A stretch of 64,000 nt of DNA. It comes from Apostichopus japonicus. Its lineage: Eukaryota > Echinodermata > Holothuroidea > Aspidochirotida > Stichopodidae. The position numbers and the translations under genes are program-made. Positions 1-11,545 of the stretch are shown here, in pieces. The number at the start of each line of letters is the position of its first letter. The stretch's first letter is position 1. The notes beneath the pieces were generated by a model. It was not told the origin of the DNA. It saw only the letters and a list, made by a program, of their open reading frames with translations, and did not search any database. The DNA lies in assembly GCF_037975245.1 (NCBI RefSeq), contig NC_092563.1, forward strand, positions 7,437,501-7,501,500, read 5' to 3'.

Positions 1-199
1 GCTAGAACGGCCGCTAATAAAACCCTAAATATGAGTTTTCAGGGTGAATTTTGTAGGATTTTGACTGCGAACGTTCAAATTCGGGTAAATTTTGGGTACC
101 CTCAGATTTTTTTTATTATTTTGAAACAAGCCTGCGACCCCACAAGAATTGCTTCGCGACCCCAGTTGGGGTCGCGACCCCAGGTTTGGGAAACCATGC
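1..199. mobile_element. End fragment of a hAT-like DNA transposon
   Basis: Near 150-200 lies a palindromic GGGGTCGCGACCCC block followed by AGGTTTGGGAAACCATG. Read on the other strand this resembles the subterminal end of Charlie/ZBED-type hAT elements (CA-TGGTTTCCCAAACCT then GGGGTCGCGACCCC). The other end is outside the window, so no target-site duplication can be tested. Confidence 0.35.
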
Positions 200-2055
200 T
201 CTAGTGGATAAGCAGTTGCTAACAGTTTATGTTTTATTTTTATTGGGATTTTTGAGATAGAAATTTCAGCTCTCATTATGTGCTCCGAACACTTTGGGTG
301 GTAGAATGATAAGGAGGGCGGTAGACCGGAATGGGCTAAACACCCTAAGATTATACTGTGCTAAAGGGTTACCAGGTGCTTTTAGACACTGCAGAGTGAG
401 TCTGTATGTTTCATGATAACACAGGTGAGCGAGGGGTGAAGTACATTTAGCTTTCGAAAATTTAGTCTACATCTAATCTAGTAATTCTATCCGTTGTTTA
501 ATCAATATTTTCTTAAATGAAAAAATATAATAAAATTTGCAATTAATTATCGCCATTCAGTCTAAGAGCTAAAAATACCTCCCACGACCTCTTAGCAGGA
601 ATTCCCACCCCCAATATCAATTGACACAATCCTAAAGTCATCAGGAAATGGAATTTGAAGAGAAATGCAGGTAATCCTTACTACATAATAAAGCAAAAAT
701 GTGCAACAGATATTTGACCAGGAAACTATCACCAAAGTTCAAAGAGTATTAAGTATTACAGTAAAGTTTGCTAGCACAGGATTCAGACCAGATGTTTTAG
801 TTTCTGCAGGAAATGATATATTTATAAAGACTATCCTGGGAATTGGCTCTCCACATCCTGAGTCCTGGTTCCTTGTTGTTGCCACAACTTGTACACTATT
901 TACTTTTCCTTTTTCCGCCAATCATGTTGCAAACAATTAACCGTCCAATGGGAAGACAGTTCACAAGCCTACACACATCCTCACGTATTGTTTTGATTTT
1001 AATATAAGTGAGTCTTGGTTTATTACTCTATAAGTTATTTCGTTCCATCTAGAAGATGAATAACAAAGGCACGAGTCACGAGTCAACGTTGATGACACTT
1101 GTTATGTGTTTGGCCTAAGATTGCGGATGTCACATGTGGGGCACTTTAATGGGAACAAATTGGGAGATAACACCATTGTGTGAAACTCTTGGCTAAAGTC
1201 ATATTTAACAGTTAAAGCTAGAAAACTTTGACGAGCAAATCATGTTCAAGGCTTACACAATAGTACTGCCATTGTTGTTGTTGTTTAATAACATGTAGAA
1301 GTAGTACAACCAGAAAGCTCCAATAGTAAAGAGTTTTGCTCTTAAACAAACTCTTACTCACAACATCAAATTACCCTGTTTCCAAGGACTGTTGATAAAA
1401 TGTTATCATCAAATACATGCTATGAAGCTTTAAGTTTATGCTTTTAATATAAATTTAACTACTAAACAGCCAATCCGTTCTCTTGTGAGGTGGTATTATT
1501 TACTTCCTTACATCCTGCTTTCCAAGTTTGTTTGCCTCTTACCCATGCCAGAGAGTCACTTGTTCACTTCAAGATTGAAGTCCTTAAGATCCTCCCACAT
1601 GACCACACAAATACCCCACAACCTTTTTTATCCAATGCAAAGACTATTAGTAAATATTCTAGATACATCCACCTGTGTCCACCTACTGCTCAACCCAATA
1701 ATTAGCTGAGTCACACAGAGTTCATTTAATACCCCTCTTCAAAGAGGTAAGTTTTCAAGCATTGTACTTGTAATATAATCACTTTAATAAAGATCTTAGA
1801 TTTCAGACTTGGGCAAAGTTCATATGCCTTTCTGAATTTGTCCTGTAAGAGCAATTTAACTGTAATCAAAGAATATTGTTGAACCACAGAATTTAATAAA
1901 AAATTTTGACAGGAATTTCTGTCCACTTCTCGTATATGCCCTAAAATGATTGCCACTTAATTTCCCAGAGCAAATAGAAACAAAACAACAGAAAAGATGA
2001 TAATTTAACCAATATTTCTGCCGAGAGTGAGACACTGTGCAGTGGATAAATGTAC
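200..2055. other. Intronic sequence of SLC9A8 with no recognised element
   Basis: The SLC9A8 exon ending at 2056 closes with a clear donor, so this stretch should be the next intron. I searched the minus strand for the following NHE8 exon (the segment around the conserved SAVDPVATIAIF region) and did not see it, so it must lie to the left of the window. Short open frames here show no family resemblance. Confidence 0.5.
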
Positions 2056-2157
2056 CTTGCCGAGAAGAAACACTCCACTACCGACGACAATCGATGAAAT
2101 GATGGTACCAAACACCGCAAAGACAAGAATTGAACCAATGTTCTGGAAAAAGTTACC
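2056..2157 (-). CDS. SLC9A8: SLC9A8 coding exon 5
   Basis: Acceptor CTATTTCACAG, donor GTACAT; 34 whole codons beginning GNFFQNIGS and ending LLGK, a membrane helix of the exchanger core. Confidence 0.94.
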
Positions 2158-5100
2158 CTGTGAAATAGGAAAATAAATAACAAAATAAAATATTGCATAT
2201 CAGTTAGCACGGTATATATTTGCTCTTTCACTCTTGATCATGAGTTGAATCTCTCAGTACTAAGTATTATAACGTACAGGCTGTGTTTCTTATATCTCTT
2301 TAAGTAAATAGTCTTCAGGATCCTGTTATACATTACTTTAAGTTTGCAAACAACTTGTTGCTGGTAACAGAGAACTACAGTACCCAGGAACTGTGTGATG
2401 TAGCTGCATTCAAGAGGAACCAGGGCTTAAAATATATCACATTAGATTACTTTTGTGCAGGTGGGATATATGGTAGAAAGGACACCTGGCTGTGGCCAAT
2501 ATTAATTCATCTAGTATAAGTAAAATACTACAGATACAATAACTGCATCACTTCAACAACTGTATAGTGACATATATGTGTTTTTAAAGTTTACACCAAC
2601 AGTATTCTCATTGTTTTATGGAAAACAACTTGTATCCTTAAAATTGCTATGAAAATACTGTACTTCTCAATGCCAGAGAGTTATAACTTCCATGAGGGAA
2701 AAAAAAATGCTTATTATATATAAACAAAACTTCATTAAATATTATAGTGTTAAAATGTAAATTACATGGTGTTTATGTTGGTCAGGAAAAAATTAGCTCT
2801 TCCTTCCTCTTCCTACAGTTCATGTATACAGAACATACATACAGACATAAACCCATACAAACACACACAAATACACATATAAACAGACCTTGTGTAATGA
2901 ATATCCTGACTCAAAGATAATCGGTGGGAGCAGTAGCATGAAGAACATCTTTGGATCCAAAATCTCATTTTGCTGTTGAAATAGGATGGAAAAAGAAGAT
3001 AAAGTACTTTCTATAATGCAAAAATATAACAACAACAACAACTGCACAAGAACTACAAAAAAAAAAAATACCCAAAATGGGTTTGGCTGAGTTTGTTCCA
3101 CTTCACAAACTTGAACTTTGGATAAATGTGTACTATTTCATATGCATTACAGAGCACAATTTAAAAAATATATGTATTATAGGAACTGTCATATTTCAAA
3201 CGTAATTACATGATACAGCTGTGTTTTTGATTGAGTGTGTGTATTAACAGGTGTGATGGTAAATGCAATGGATACTACTGTGTACTACTCAAACTGCATA
3301 CTATTGTACAGTCAATATATAATGTACAATGCAGTTTAAAGGTCCACAGTGCTGTCCCGAAAATATGCTAGAATTTCAACATATTGGTCACTCATAACAG
3401 TCATCTTGAAACATAATTTTACTGCCACCCTCAAAGCACTTGCCCACACTTAGTAATATCTAACATGTTGTTACAAGTGAAGTCTGGGAATATTTTAGTG
3501 GGTACTCTATTATTATAAGTACTGCTTAACATTAGGTAACATGAAACGGTTTAAGCAGCTCTAAGAGTTGATGGTAATATCATGTAAAACACCATTCTCC
3601 ATCTGGAGGTTATGACTTAGATAAAGGAATACCGTTCAGCCCTCTATGTTCTATGCATGAACAGCATTCTACCATTACAATGGGGTACCAGCAACTAATT
3701 CCCCATATGGTTCATTGCTTCCACAAATTCACACAGTAACTGCATTGGAAGCCATAGCACATAATTTGAGATAATAATGACAGATAACTGCAATGGAAGC
3801 CATAGCACATAATTTAAGATAATAATACTGATAGATAATTACAACGGAAGCCATAGCACATTATTCGAGATAATAATGATAGCCTTTTTTTAATACACAT
3901 TCAAATCCAATCTAAATTTAAACATTTAATGCCTTTCTGTGCCATTCCCCCCCCCCCCCCCCAAAAAAAAAAAATTCAAGACAATTTTAATACAATGGCT
4001 AATTAAGTCAACTTTTATTACAAATGTCAAAATGTCTGCAATTTTCACAAGTTGCTTCTTCTGTTACTAGTTGTTACTATTGCCTGGACAACAAGATGTT
4101 GAGGACGCATTTAGGATTCAATAAGCACAAGTTTGCAATTTTCATTCATTTGGTTAGGAGAGTCTCCTAGTTTGGTCAACTGCAGTCTTAAACTTTGAGC
4201 TGTATTCCATGGGCTGATAAAATTCCTGACCAAACACAGAAAACTGCTTCTAAATACTATGGATTCCTTCTGTAGGCTAGATGTCACTGTTTTCAATGGC
4301 ATTTTTCCTTAATTGTGTCGTTCTGAGAAAAAACTTGCATAGTCAGTGTTCCACTTAGCATCTGAGCTGACCCTTTCACCAACTTGAGCTTGAGGTATAG
4401 TCCTACAGAAGCATGCCTCTAATGATTAATTAGGCTTAGAATGCTTACAAACCGATAGAGTCTTTTCTTCCTTCCAAGGGCGGCGGAAGCACTTTTAATC
4501 TGGGGGGGCACCGACATCAAAGGGCACTTTACAGAAATTCGATTGGACTGATGCAGCCTTATATTTAGTACCCTTTATAACTCTTATTGTATTATCTTAT
4601 TTGTGTATACACATCACTCCATCAATGCCCCCTCCCCCCCTCGAAAATATGCATACTAGCAATGCAATATCCAATGTGCAAATTGGGAAACAAGGAACAA
4701 GTTTTCTTTTGAGACAAAATGAGGTGAAATCATGCTAATTGCTAATGTAGGAATCTTCCGAATTAGAGTTTATTTCTTGTTAATATCTTAACAAATTTTT
4801 TCCAGTCGAAATAGCTTTGAGTTTGACCCACAGAAATTCATTAAAAGTCAGGGGTGTATCCAAGATTTGCAAAGTTGTATGCACGCCTATCTGAGCGAAG
4901 CGCCACCATCGGTTGGCGCGGAGCGTATACTAGAAAATTTTTGGTTTTACAAACCCCTCAGATGGCCGGAAACGGCCCTTCCCGAGTGTTCATTCTGGTT
5001 CCCTGGCCTCTTGCTAACTTGAAACACCTCAATTTTTATGTAGAAAAAGGGCACACTTTTAACCTGGGGAAAAGTGGGGGGCACATGCCCCGTGCCCCCC

Positions 5101-8100
5101 CGGTTCCACCGCCCTTGCTTCCTTCTGTTCATCGCAACCAGTGTGACTTTTCTAGATGTGTGTCTACCTTTATAAAACACCATTTTCAATTTATAACAGA
5201 AACAATTTGAATTTAACATATTAAGGATGATAAAAGTTTTTGAGAACTGACCTTTATATCATAGCCTGTGATCTTTTCTATGAGCAAGGAGATCAGTCCA
5301 ATGAAGACCCCCAAACAAACTATGGCAACACTCTCTGGGAGGTAGTGAAACTTAAACTTTATCAGCAGATTTACCATAAGAATACACAAAACTGTAGAGG
5401 AAAAAAAAAAAAAAATTAATTATTAAAGTAAGACTCCATGTAAGCATGAACTAGTATGAGTAAATATTTCAGTAGACCTCAGTATATAATGAAAATGGCT
5501 CAACAATATTTGGATGCTGGACGTTTGAGCAAGAACAGAAATTTTGAGGACCATGGTGTCATGATGTGTCAGTGGCATCGTGTCATGCTAGTTATACATG
5601 CCACGTTGAAGTGAAAGTTCCATTGAGTACAGTACTACTGTAGCTACAGTACTCAACAATTTACAACAATGGAAAATAATTCATCTACATGGGAAAGTTG
5701 GGAGAGACAGAGGGGTGTGGGAGCAAGATGCCAATAACTGCCAAACATGTGACTAAGTTTGAAAGGGTCCAGAGGAGACCAACTATGACCCACATCACCC
5801 TACCCCACTCCTATTCCCAACTGGGATCAACCTTGACACAGAACTTTCTTGAGGAACTAAACACATGCTGTACTAACACTAATTACACAATGAGCAGAAC
5901 ACATATTCTGGTGCATCTCCATAATAAGATAATTCACATAATTTGCAAAGACAACAAAAAGAATTTTATGATATACGTTTCTTAGTAATTTTGAGCAGAA
6001 ACTTTTGTCTTTGTTTTTAAACAAAACTGACTTTTAAGCTGATATGTTCCTTCTTGTTGTTTCCCCCCCCCCCCCCAATTCACTCCTGTTCTCATAGCTC
6101 TCGTCCACCCTTTATCTCCACACCTTTCTGTCTTTGTCCTGCACCAGTTTATTCCCTATCCCTTCCCTTAATCCTCTCTTTGTCCCTCCACTGTTTATCT
6201 CCTACCTCTCCTCTTCCCCTTTCGGTTTCTTTCTTTCTTCTCTCCATGCCTTGTCTACTAATCTCCTTCCATCTATCTCTTTGTGTTCACCATGCTCATT
6301 AACCTGTCTGTATTCTGTTACTGTTTTTGTCCCTTCTGTTACTGTTACTTGTCATTTAGCCTTTGAAGAAGATCCTGCTAGGATCAAAACGTCAGGCCAA
6401 CTTACCTTTACACATTCTCCTACACAGTCTTTTTAGTGGATATGCAGATTCCAACAGTTTTATTTTATTTTGATGTTCCTTCTTCGATATGAAGGAACAT
6501 TTAAGTTTTGATGCCGTCCAATTGAAAGAAGATTTTTCTTACTGGGGGGGGGTGGGTGGGGGTGGGGGAGCGGTTCACACGCCCACACAAGAATGGAATA
6601 TGGTTGGATTTGCTTCTCTTTAACCCCCCCACCCCAAAAAAAAATAGTAAGTAATTTTTACCTAAGACCACAAGGATATAAAAGACAGTCAAACTTTCCG
6701 AATGTTCCTTCTCTGAAGATCCCTTCTCAGGGAGTTGAGCATCTGCAGTTGTCCTGTGAGGAGGTTGCTTTGTGGTCACGTTAGGAGTTGTGGTCACAAC
6801 AGTTGTGCTTCTATTAACATCTCTGTGGATGACATTTCAAAAACTATATGTTTAATAAATTAATAGTCAATATAAATATAAAGCATGTTGATGATCACAT
6901 GAATCTACTACAGAGGAGTGTGAAGAATATATCTAGGACAAGAAGGGCAGGGCAAGTTGCTCCACTCTTTTTCTGCTCTGAACGGGACTAGCCCGAGCTT
7001 TATCAATCCCCTCGTGAGAGGTGGGGTAAGGACAGCTTAGCCTGGGTAAACATTGACAAATGTAAATAAACAATTGCCTTCAAGGGGTGTAAAGTTGGGC
7101 GATGGATTTTATTCAGTTGTGGTTTCCGCCTTGCTTATTTCTGTATCAACATAAATTGTGTTGTATCTTCTAAAATTGGTTGTGTGTACAAAGGACCGAT
7201 ACAGCAAGAATGAAGGAATTACGTAAGGCACAGCTGAGTAGTACACAGTGTAGCTGCCCGAATATATCCTCACACATACAGTATAAATTTTGAGCTCTGC
7301 CTTCTTGAACACTTCCAGATAATCGCCAAAGCCCGTTATTATTATTAACAATATTTTCCTGTACAACATGTCGCAGGAGACTGAACGAAGTATGTGGTTG
7401 GACGATGAGGCTTTTGCATTGCTTGGCATTTGGTGGGATGCAAGTATTATGTAGTCAAAACTTGGTGGGACATGCCGCAGAGTTTTCGTTCCACGTGATT
7501 CAGACGATGGTCCAAAATAAAAAATACCACAACAAGCAATAATGGTGAACGAAAGATATGAGGTGATATGATCACCACGACCACCGTTTGGGTAAGGACC
7601 AATTTTCCACCATTGTCAGAAATGCATTATCAACGCTAGGAATCATAATGTACCACATAATCTTACAGCTGATCATCAGGGATGTACAAAAATACTTTTT
7701 CTTCAAATAGTTATGCAACTGGCCTACCAGGTGAGATGAGTGCATTTCGAGCCAGCATGAATTGATCGAGCTACAAAGGTCGAATGTTCTAGACCTACCA
7801 AGCCTAATCGATAAGCCAAACTTTCGTAAAAGCACACCAAAACATTCCACCAATACGTTCCCTACTAATATATCTGAACTCTGTATTATAAAATAATAAA
7901 AGGAAATGTATAAAGATATACTGTACATGTTGCTTTGATAACTACTAAAAACAGATAGTCTTATTTGCATTCTCGATTGCATTTATAAATACCTTGAGAT
8001 CGAGTGTAAAAGCCCAGGCTACAAAGGTTGTGCCACCGTAAAGCGTTTAGTCTACACGCCATAACTTCTATGATGCAATTACTTACTAAGCAAAATACAC

Positions 8101-8663
8101 TGATAGTGGAATTTCCTGTTGGCAGCAGTTTTTACATCAATGTCAAGTAAAATGGTACAGTATAAAACAGGTGCGGACATCGAGTTGCAACAAAACCTTT
8201 TGCACCATGTCTCGAGACAGATCCTCTGGCATGTTTAATGCAGTAGGCAAGCACATTCGTGATAGGCATGTACAGTTTGCACGCGAGAAAAAGAGTACGT
8301 ATTACCAAGGACTTAGCCAAGACTACTGGCAACCCTGCTCAGGAGGGCCCTATGCTAAATTACGTCACACAAAGTTACCTGGAACTCCTACTTCCTAGGC
8401 GATACCACCATTTGAACCAATTTTGAAAGAAAAGTAAACAGATGTCAAAATACTTACGACGGTGTATCTGTGACTGATGTAGATATTGGTGACTGCACGA
8501 CTGATGGTTTCTCTGTATTCCTCTCTGTATTAGCATTGGCTCCATCTGCCACTGCACATATTACAGGCAGCTGAAGGCCTACTGTTATGACTAACAGTAA
8601 CACTAACACTGTACAATATAAACTAGGCTGTCGACGGAACAGCGGATCGCCTGTCATTGTCAT
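2056..8663 (-). CDS. SLC9A8: Sodium/hydrogen exchanger 8 (NHE8), N-terminal part, five exons
   Basis: Electroneutral Na+(K+)/H+ antiporter of the Golgi, endosomes and apical membrane. Coding exons on the minus strand: 8663-8458, 6822-6662, 5391-5252, 2972-2889 and 2157-2056, all with AG acceptors and GT donors and matching phases (2,1,0,0,0). They join to 231 codons. Exon 1 encodes a short N-terminus with a hydrophobic segment (signal peptide or TM1); exon 2 is Ser/Thr-rich and enters a membrane helix; exon 3 carries a helix followed by LPESVAIVCLGVFIGL; exon 4 carries the NHE inhibitor-binding segment FFMLLLPPIIFESGYSLHK; exon 5 continues GNFFQNIGSILVFAVFGT. The wording of exons 3-5 is closest to NHE8 rather than NHE1-7/9. 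Later helices and the C-terminal tail lie left of the window, so the gene is partial here. The ATG at 8663 is the first in frame. Confidence 0.93.
2889..2972 (-). CDS. SLC9A8: SLC9A8 coding exon 4
   Basis: Acceptor TTTCAACAG, donor GTCTGT; 28 whole codons. Encodes the diagnostic PPIIFESGYSLHK motif of the exchanger pore region. Confidence 0.95.
3738..3881. repeat. Three tandem units of about 50 bp
   Basis: The motif GGAAGCCATAGCACA recurs at 3747, 3795 and 3846, each followed by a GAGATAATAATGA-like stretch. It lies in SLC9A8 intron 3. Confidence 0.85.
4475..5117. mobile_element. hAT-type non-autonomous element with 8-bp target duplication
   Basis: Imperfect terminal inverted repeats (left CAAGGGCGGCGGAAGC; right end GGTTCCACCGCCCTTG) are flanked by an exact 8-bp direct repeat CTTCCTTC at 4467-4474 and 5118-5125, the hallmark of hAT insertion. 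No transposase frame is present. Its interior around 4880-4940 resembles, in reverse, part of the element at 58338-59139. It sits in SLC9A8 intron 3. Confidence 0.85.
5252..5391 (-). CDS. SLC9A8: SLC9A8 coding exon 3
   Basis: Acceptor CCTCTACAG preceded by a long T run, donor GTCAGT. Encodes the rest of a membrane helix and the conserved HYLPESVAIVCLGV block. Confidence 0.93.
6054..6450 (+). mobile_element. Retroelement 3' tail fragment, Penelope-like (copy 1)
   Basis: A pyrimidine-rich stretch is followed by GTCATTTAGCCTTTGAAGAA, a stem-loop GATCCT-GCT-AGGATC (6371-6385) and AAAACGTCAGGCC. About 200 bp of it recurs at 27510-27720 with few changes, so it is dispersed. The last part resembles the GAAACGTC tails of Penelope-like elements, which often carry hammerhead-ribozyme relatives. 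No protein-coding part is present. In SLC9A8 intron 2. Confidence 0.5.
6662..6822 (-). CDS. SLC9A8: SLC9A8 coding exon 2
   Basis: Acceptor CATCCACAG, donor GTAAAA at 6661. The only acceptor choice that avoids an immediate stop starts the exon at 6822. Encodes a Thr-rich lumenal segment and then the start of a helix (LTVFYILVVL), phase 1 at the end. Confidence 0.85.
8458..8663 (-). CDS. SLC9A8: SLC9A8 coding exon 1
   Basis: Starts at ATG 8663 and ends before the donor GTAAGT at 8457, phase 2. Encodes 68 residues with a hydrophobic stretch (CTVLVLLLVITVGLQL) at about residues 17-32. The family's extreme N-terminus is poorly conserved, so the start rests on being the first in-frame ATG. Confidence 0.82.
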
Positions 8664-9109
8664 GTTTCTTAAGATAAGATGAGCATGGAATCATAAATGT
8701 CTACTTTCAAATGTGATACTACCTACTGATGACGCAGACAATTGGTGTGAGAATTTGATGTCGCTTGAATCCCACAATCTATTTCAGGCTGACGTTGCAC
8801 AACCTATGATCACTTTCCCGATTTGTTCCTGTATAACGCGTTGTGCTTTATAATATTGAGAGCATTCCATGTTTACACTGTCCTAAACTTGTTGGCGGTC
8901 TCTTGTATACGTTGCGTTGTAATATTGGCCTGCATGAGCGTTGTATGTTCAGCGAGCGCCTTGCAGGACATTTGGAATATTGAGCAATAACCGTAACAAA
9001 AATAGCAAGAACAAAAACTAACACATTGCGACGATTCATCGGTTACGTACAAGTACATCGATCGAAATGAGCATCGTTTCGTTATAATTAAATGGTTAGG
9101 TGATATCAA
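8664..9109. other. Upstream flank of SLC9A8
   Basis: This should contain the SLC9A8 promoter and 5' UTR. I see no clear TATA box, CpG cluster or second exon; small open frames here match nothing I know. Confidence 0.4.
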
Positions 9110-9872
9110 CAATTCGATGTTGATATCCTCAATTGATTATATGATATCATGAAAATTGCAGATATCTTCAATGCGGACACATCGGCTAAGTATGAGATGA
9201 AATTTAGTAAGTACTGATATCACTCGATTGTTGAAATCATCATGATTGTTCAATTCCCGAATTCCGCATAACAGTTTTGACCTTTATGGCATCTCTTTAT
9301 GGCATCTCATGGCATCGGCCTCGATCAATTTTAAAATTTGCCATCTAACCTTAGTCTCTATAATCCCTGTCTACGAAAAAGGTTTGTTCAGCACTTGCTG
9401 AATTGGTGATACCAACAAATAAGTGTTTGCAGATGATCTGCAAACAATATCATATCTGATATTATATTAATGATATTAACAATTCCAACGGAAAAGCCTC
9501 GGATAGATAATATGACAATGATTTGTTGATGCTCAGTAACTATTTGTTCATATCAGTAAATGAAGTGCTGGTATCATCATTGGTAACAATAGCAAGTATT
9601 TGAAAATATCGGCAATTATTTTATATCAGGTAAGTTGCTGATAACCAGAGATAAGTTGCTGATATCAGCAACTATAGGCTGATATTGTTAATTTATTGGT
9701 GATGTCGTCAATTGACCATGTTGATATAATGTATTTGCAACATCACTGACTCATTTGCATTTAATAATTGCAGATCTGCAAATCCCTGATATCATCAAAT
9801 AATTGCGAGTAGGCATACTACCAAACTTGTTGATATCATCAAATTATTGCTAGTAGGGCCTATGCCTACTAG
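9110..9872. repeat. GATATC-rich diverged satellite, left part
   Basis: AT-rich DNA in which GATATC/GATATT and ATCATCAA or ATCAACAA words recur dozens of times with no strict period, for example TTGATATCATCAAATTATTGC near 9830. The same texture resumes at 11419, showing that the hAT element between was inserted into it. Confidence 0.7.
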
Positions 9873-11410
9873 CACTGGCGGATCCAGGGCCTTTGTTTGG
9901 GAGGGGCCAAAGTGGCATTAGAGTGATATGGGGGAGGGGTGTAAGGGGAGGGGGGCCCCTCGCCTTTGGAAAATTTTCTATTGCTGAATGCCCTCAGATG
10001 CAATTTGGTGCGACAAAAGTGTACAATGGTGATGTTAATTTACTTCTAAAAAAAATGTTTCCCAGGTGTAATTTTCTAAAATATTTATAAAACAAAGTTG
10101 GGATCATCTTTCTCAAGAAATTTTATTTCTCATAGGTTATAAATTTCTTACAACCAGCCTGTAACTGCAAAATTGTGTTAAACTGTAAATCCTCATGCTC
10201 ATACATATACATAGCTCCCAACTCTTGAGGCAAATGCTGGTCCAATATGACAAATGTCAATAGGTATATGAGAGCGCAATAAAATAGTCAATAATCGAGA
10301 ATAAGTAAAAAGTAGTGAAAAGCTGAAAAGGGCGCCAGCAGTCCATTTGAGTCCGTCCGGGAGGGGGGGGGGGCATCCGCCCCCTGACTGTGTATATATA
10401 CGCTCCGCCGCTAAGTAAGGGGATGTTGGAGAATTAACTGGCTGAAATGAGGCAAGTCATTGGCCTAAGACGAAGTTGTGTTATGTTTACCGGTACTCAC
10501 ACTCACTGCTTCCACTTTTCACGGGGCGTGAAGACGCGGTTGGGGTGACAATGTGGTCTACAGCCAGGGGACGGGCCGAGGGTCCCCAGAAATTACTAAA
10601 ATTATTACACCTATATAGTATACGTGTGCATCGGACAGATCGACAAGTATGCATTGAAAAATGGGCAGATGCACGTTTCGGAGCCTTGGTAAATATTGGG
10701 GGGGGGGGGGGGCTTATCATGCATTTGCCCCCTCAACTTTTTCATTGGGGGGCTGAGCCCCCAAGCCCCCCCCCCCGGTTCCGCCGCCACTGCTGGGGGA
10801 GGGGTATAAGGGGAGGGGGTGTCCCCCTCCCCTTTTGTATTTTTTTGGAATCCTGGTGATGCCTACATGTAAAATGGTGGCACTTAGAAAGGCTTTTGTC
10901 ACCCAAATTTTCTGACAAATATGCATTTTTTTTTGTGTAACATCAATAAATTGAATAGTAGGTGATAATTCATTCTTTCCCGTGGCATGGAAATGTTCGC
11001 TGCTCGCCCCAATGAAAAGAATTATAGGCTAATTTGAGGTTCAAATGATGCTGTAAAGGAGGTTTTATACTCTATTATGCTAAATGCTAAAGAAATGATG
11101 GTTGCTGAGTCAAAATTTGATGCCAATTTTTTTATGTATACTTGAAAATTACAATGCGATTTTTTCGGACGCTTGTGCGGGTCAGCGGGTTGGGTGTTAG
11201 AATGCGGGTCTAATTCCCGCGAATTGCGGGTCAGTTGGGAGCTCTGCATTTAATTTTAAACCAGAAAACGAAAAGGTTAAGACTAGTCTACCACTGCAAT
11301 TTCTCTCGATTTTTTAAATTTCCAATCATATGATTTAGTGGATGTTCGGAAACACTTTTTGGCTCACCTTTGGGGGGGGGGGGGCATGGCCCCCCTTGGA
11401 TCCGCCAGTG
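9873..11410. mobile_element. hAT-type element, 1.54 kb, with 8-bp target duplication
   Basis: Inverted ends CACTGGCGGATCC and GGATCCGCCAGTG are flanked by an exact direct repeat CCTACTAG at 9865-9872 and 11411-11418. The interior contains poly(G) runs and two copies of a GGGGGAGGGGT-T-AAGGGGAGGGG block (near 9930 and 10796), suggesting nested or duplicated miniature elements. No transposase frame is recognisable, so it is non-autonomous. Confidence 0.88.
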
Positions 11411-11545
11411 CCTACTAGCAGACTTGATGATATCATCAAATAATTGCTAGTAGGCCTAGCTACTAGCAAACTTGTTGATATTATCAAATCAGTTACCAAT
11501 ATCAACAATCTTTCATGATATAAACAAATTATTGCTGATATCACC
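11411..11545. repeat. GATATC-rich diverged satellite, right part
   Basis: Continues the 9110-9872 texture (TGATATCATCAAATAATTGC, GATATTATCAAATC) directly after the hAT target duplication. Confidence 0.7.

Noticed and set aside
5689-5985. Plus-strand frame with HVTKFERVQRRPT, LINE-like
   Set aside because: Only about a dozen residues resemble the LINE VQRRAT region and the rest does not; too weak to call.
10476-10926. Gly/Pro-rich open frames on both strands
   Set aside because: They come from G and C runs inside the 9873-11410 hAT element.
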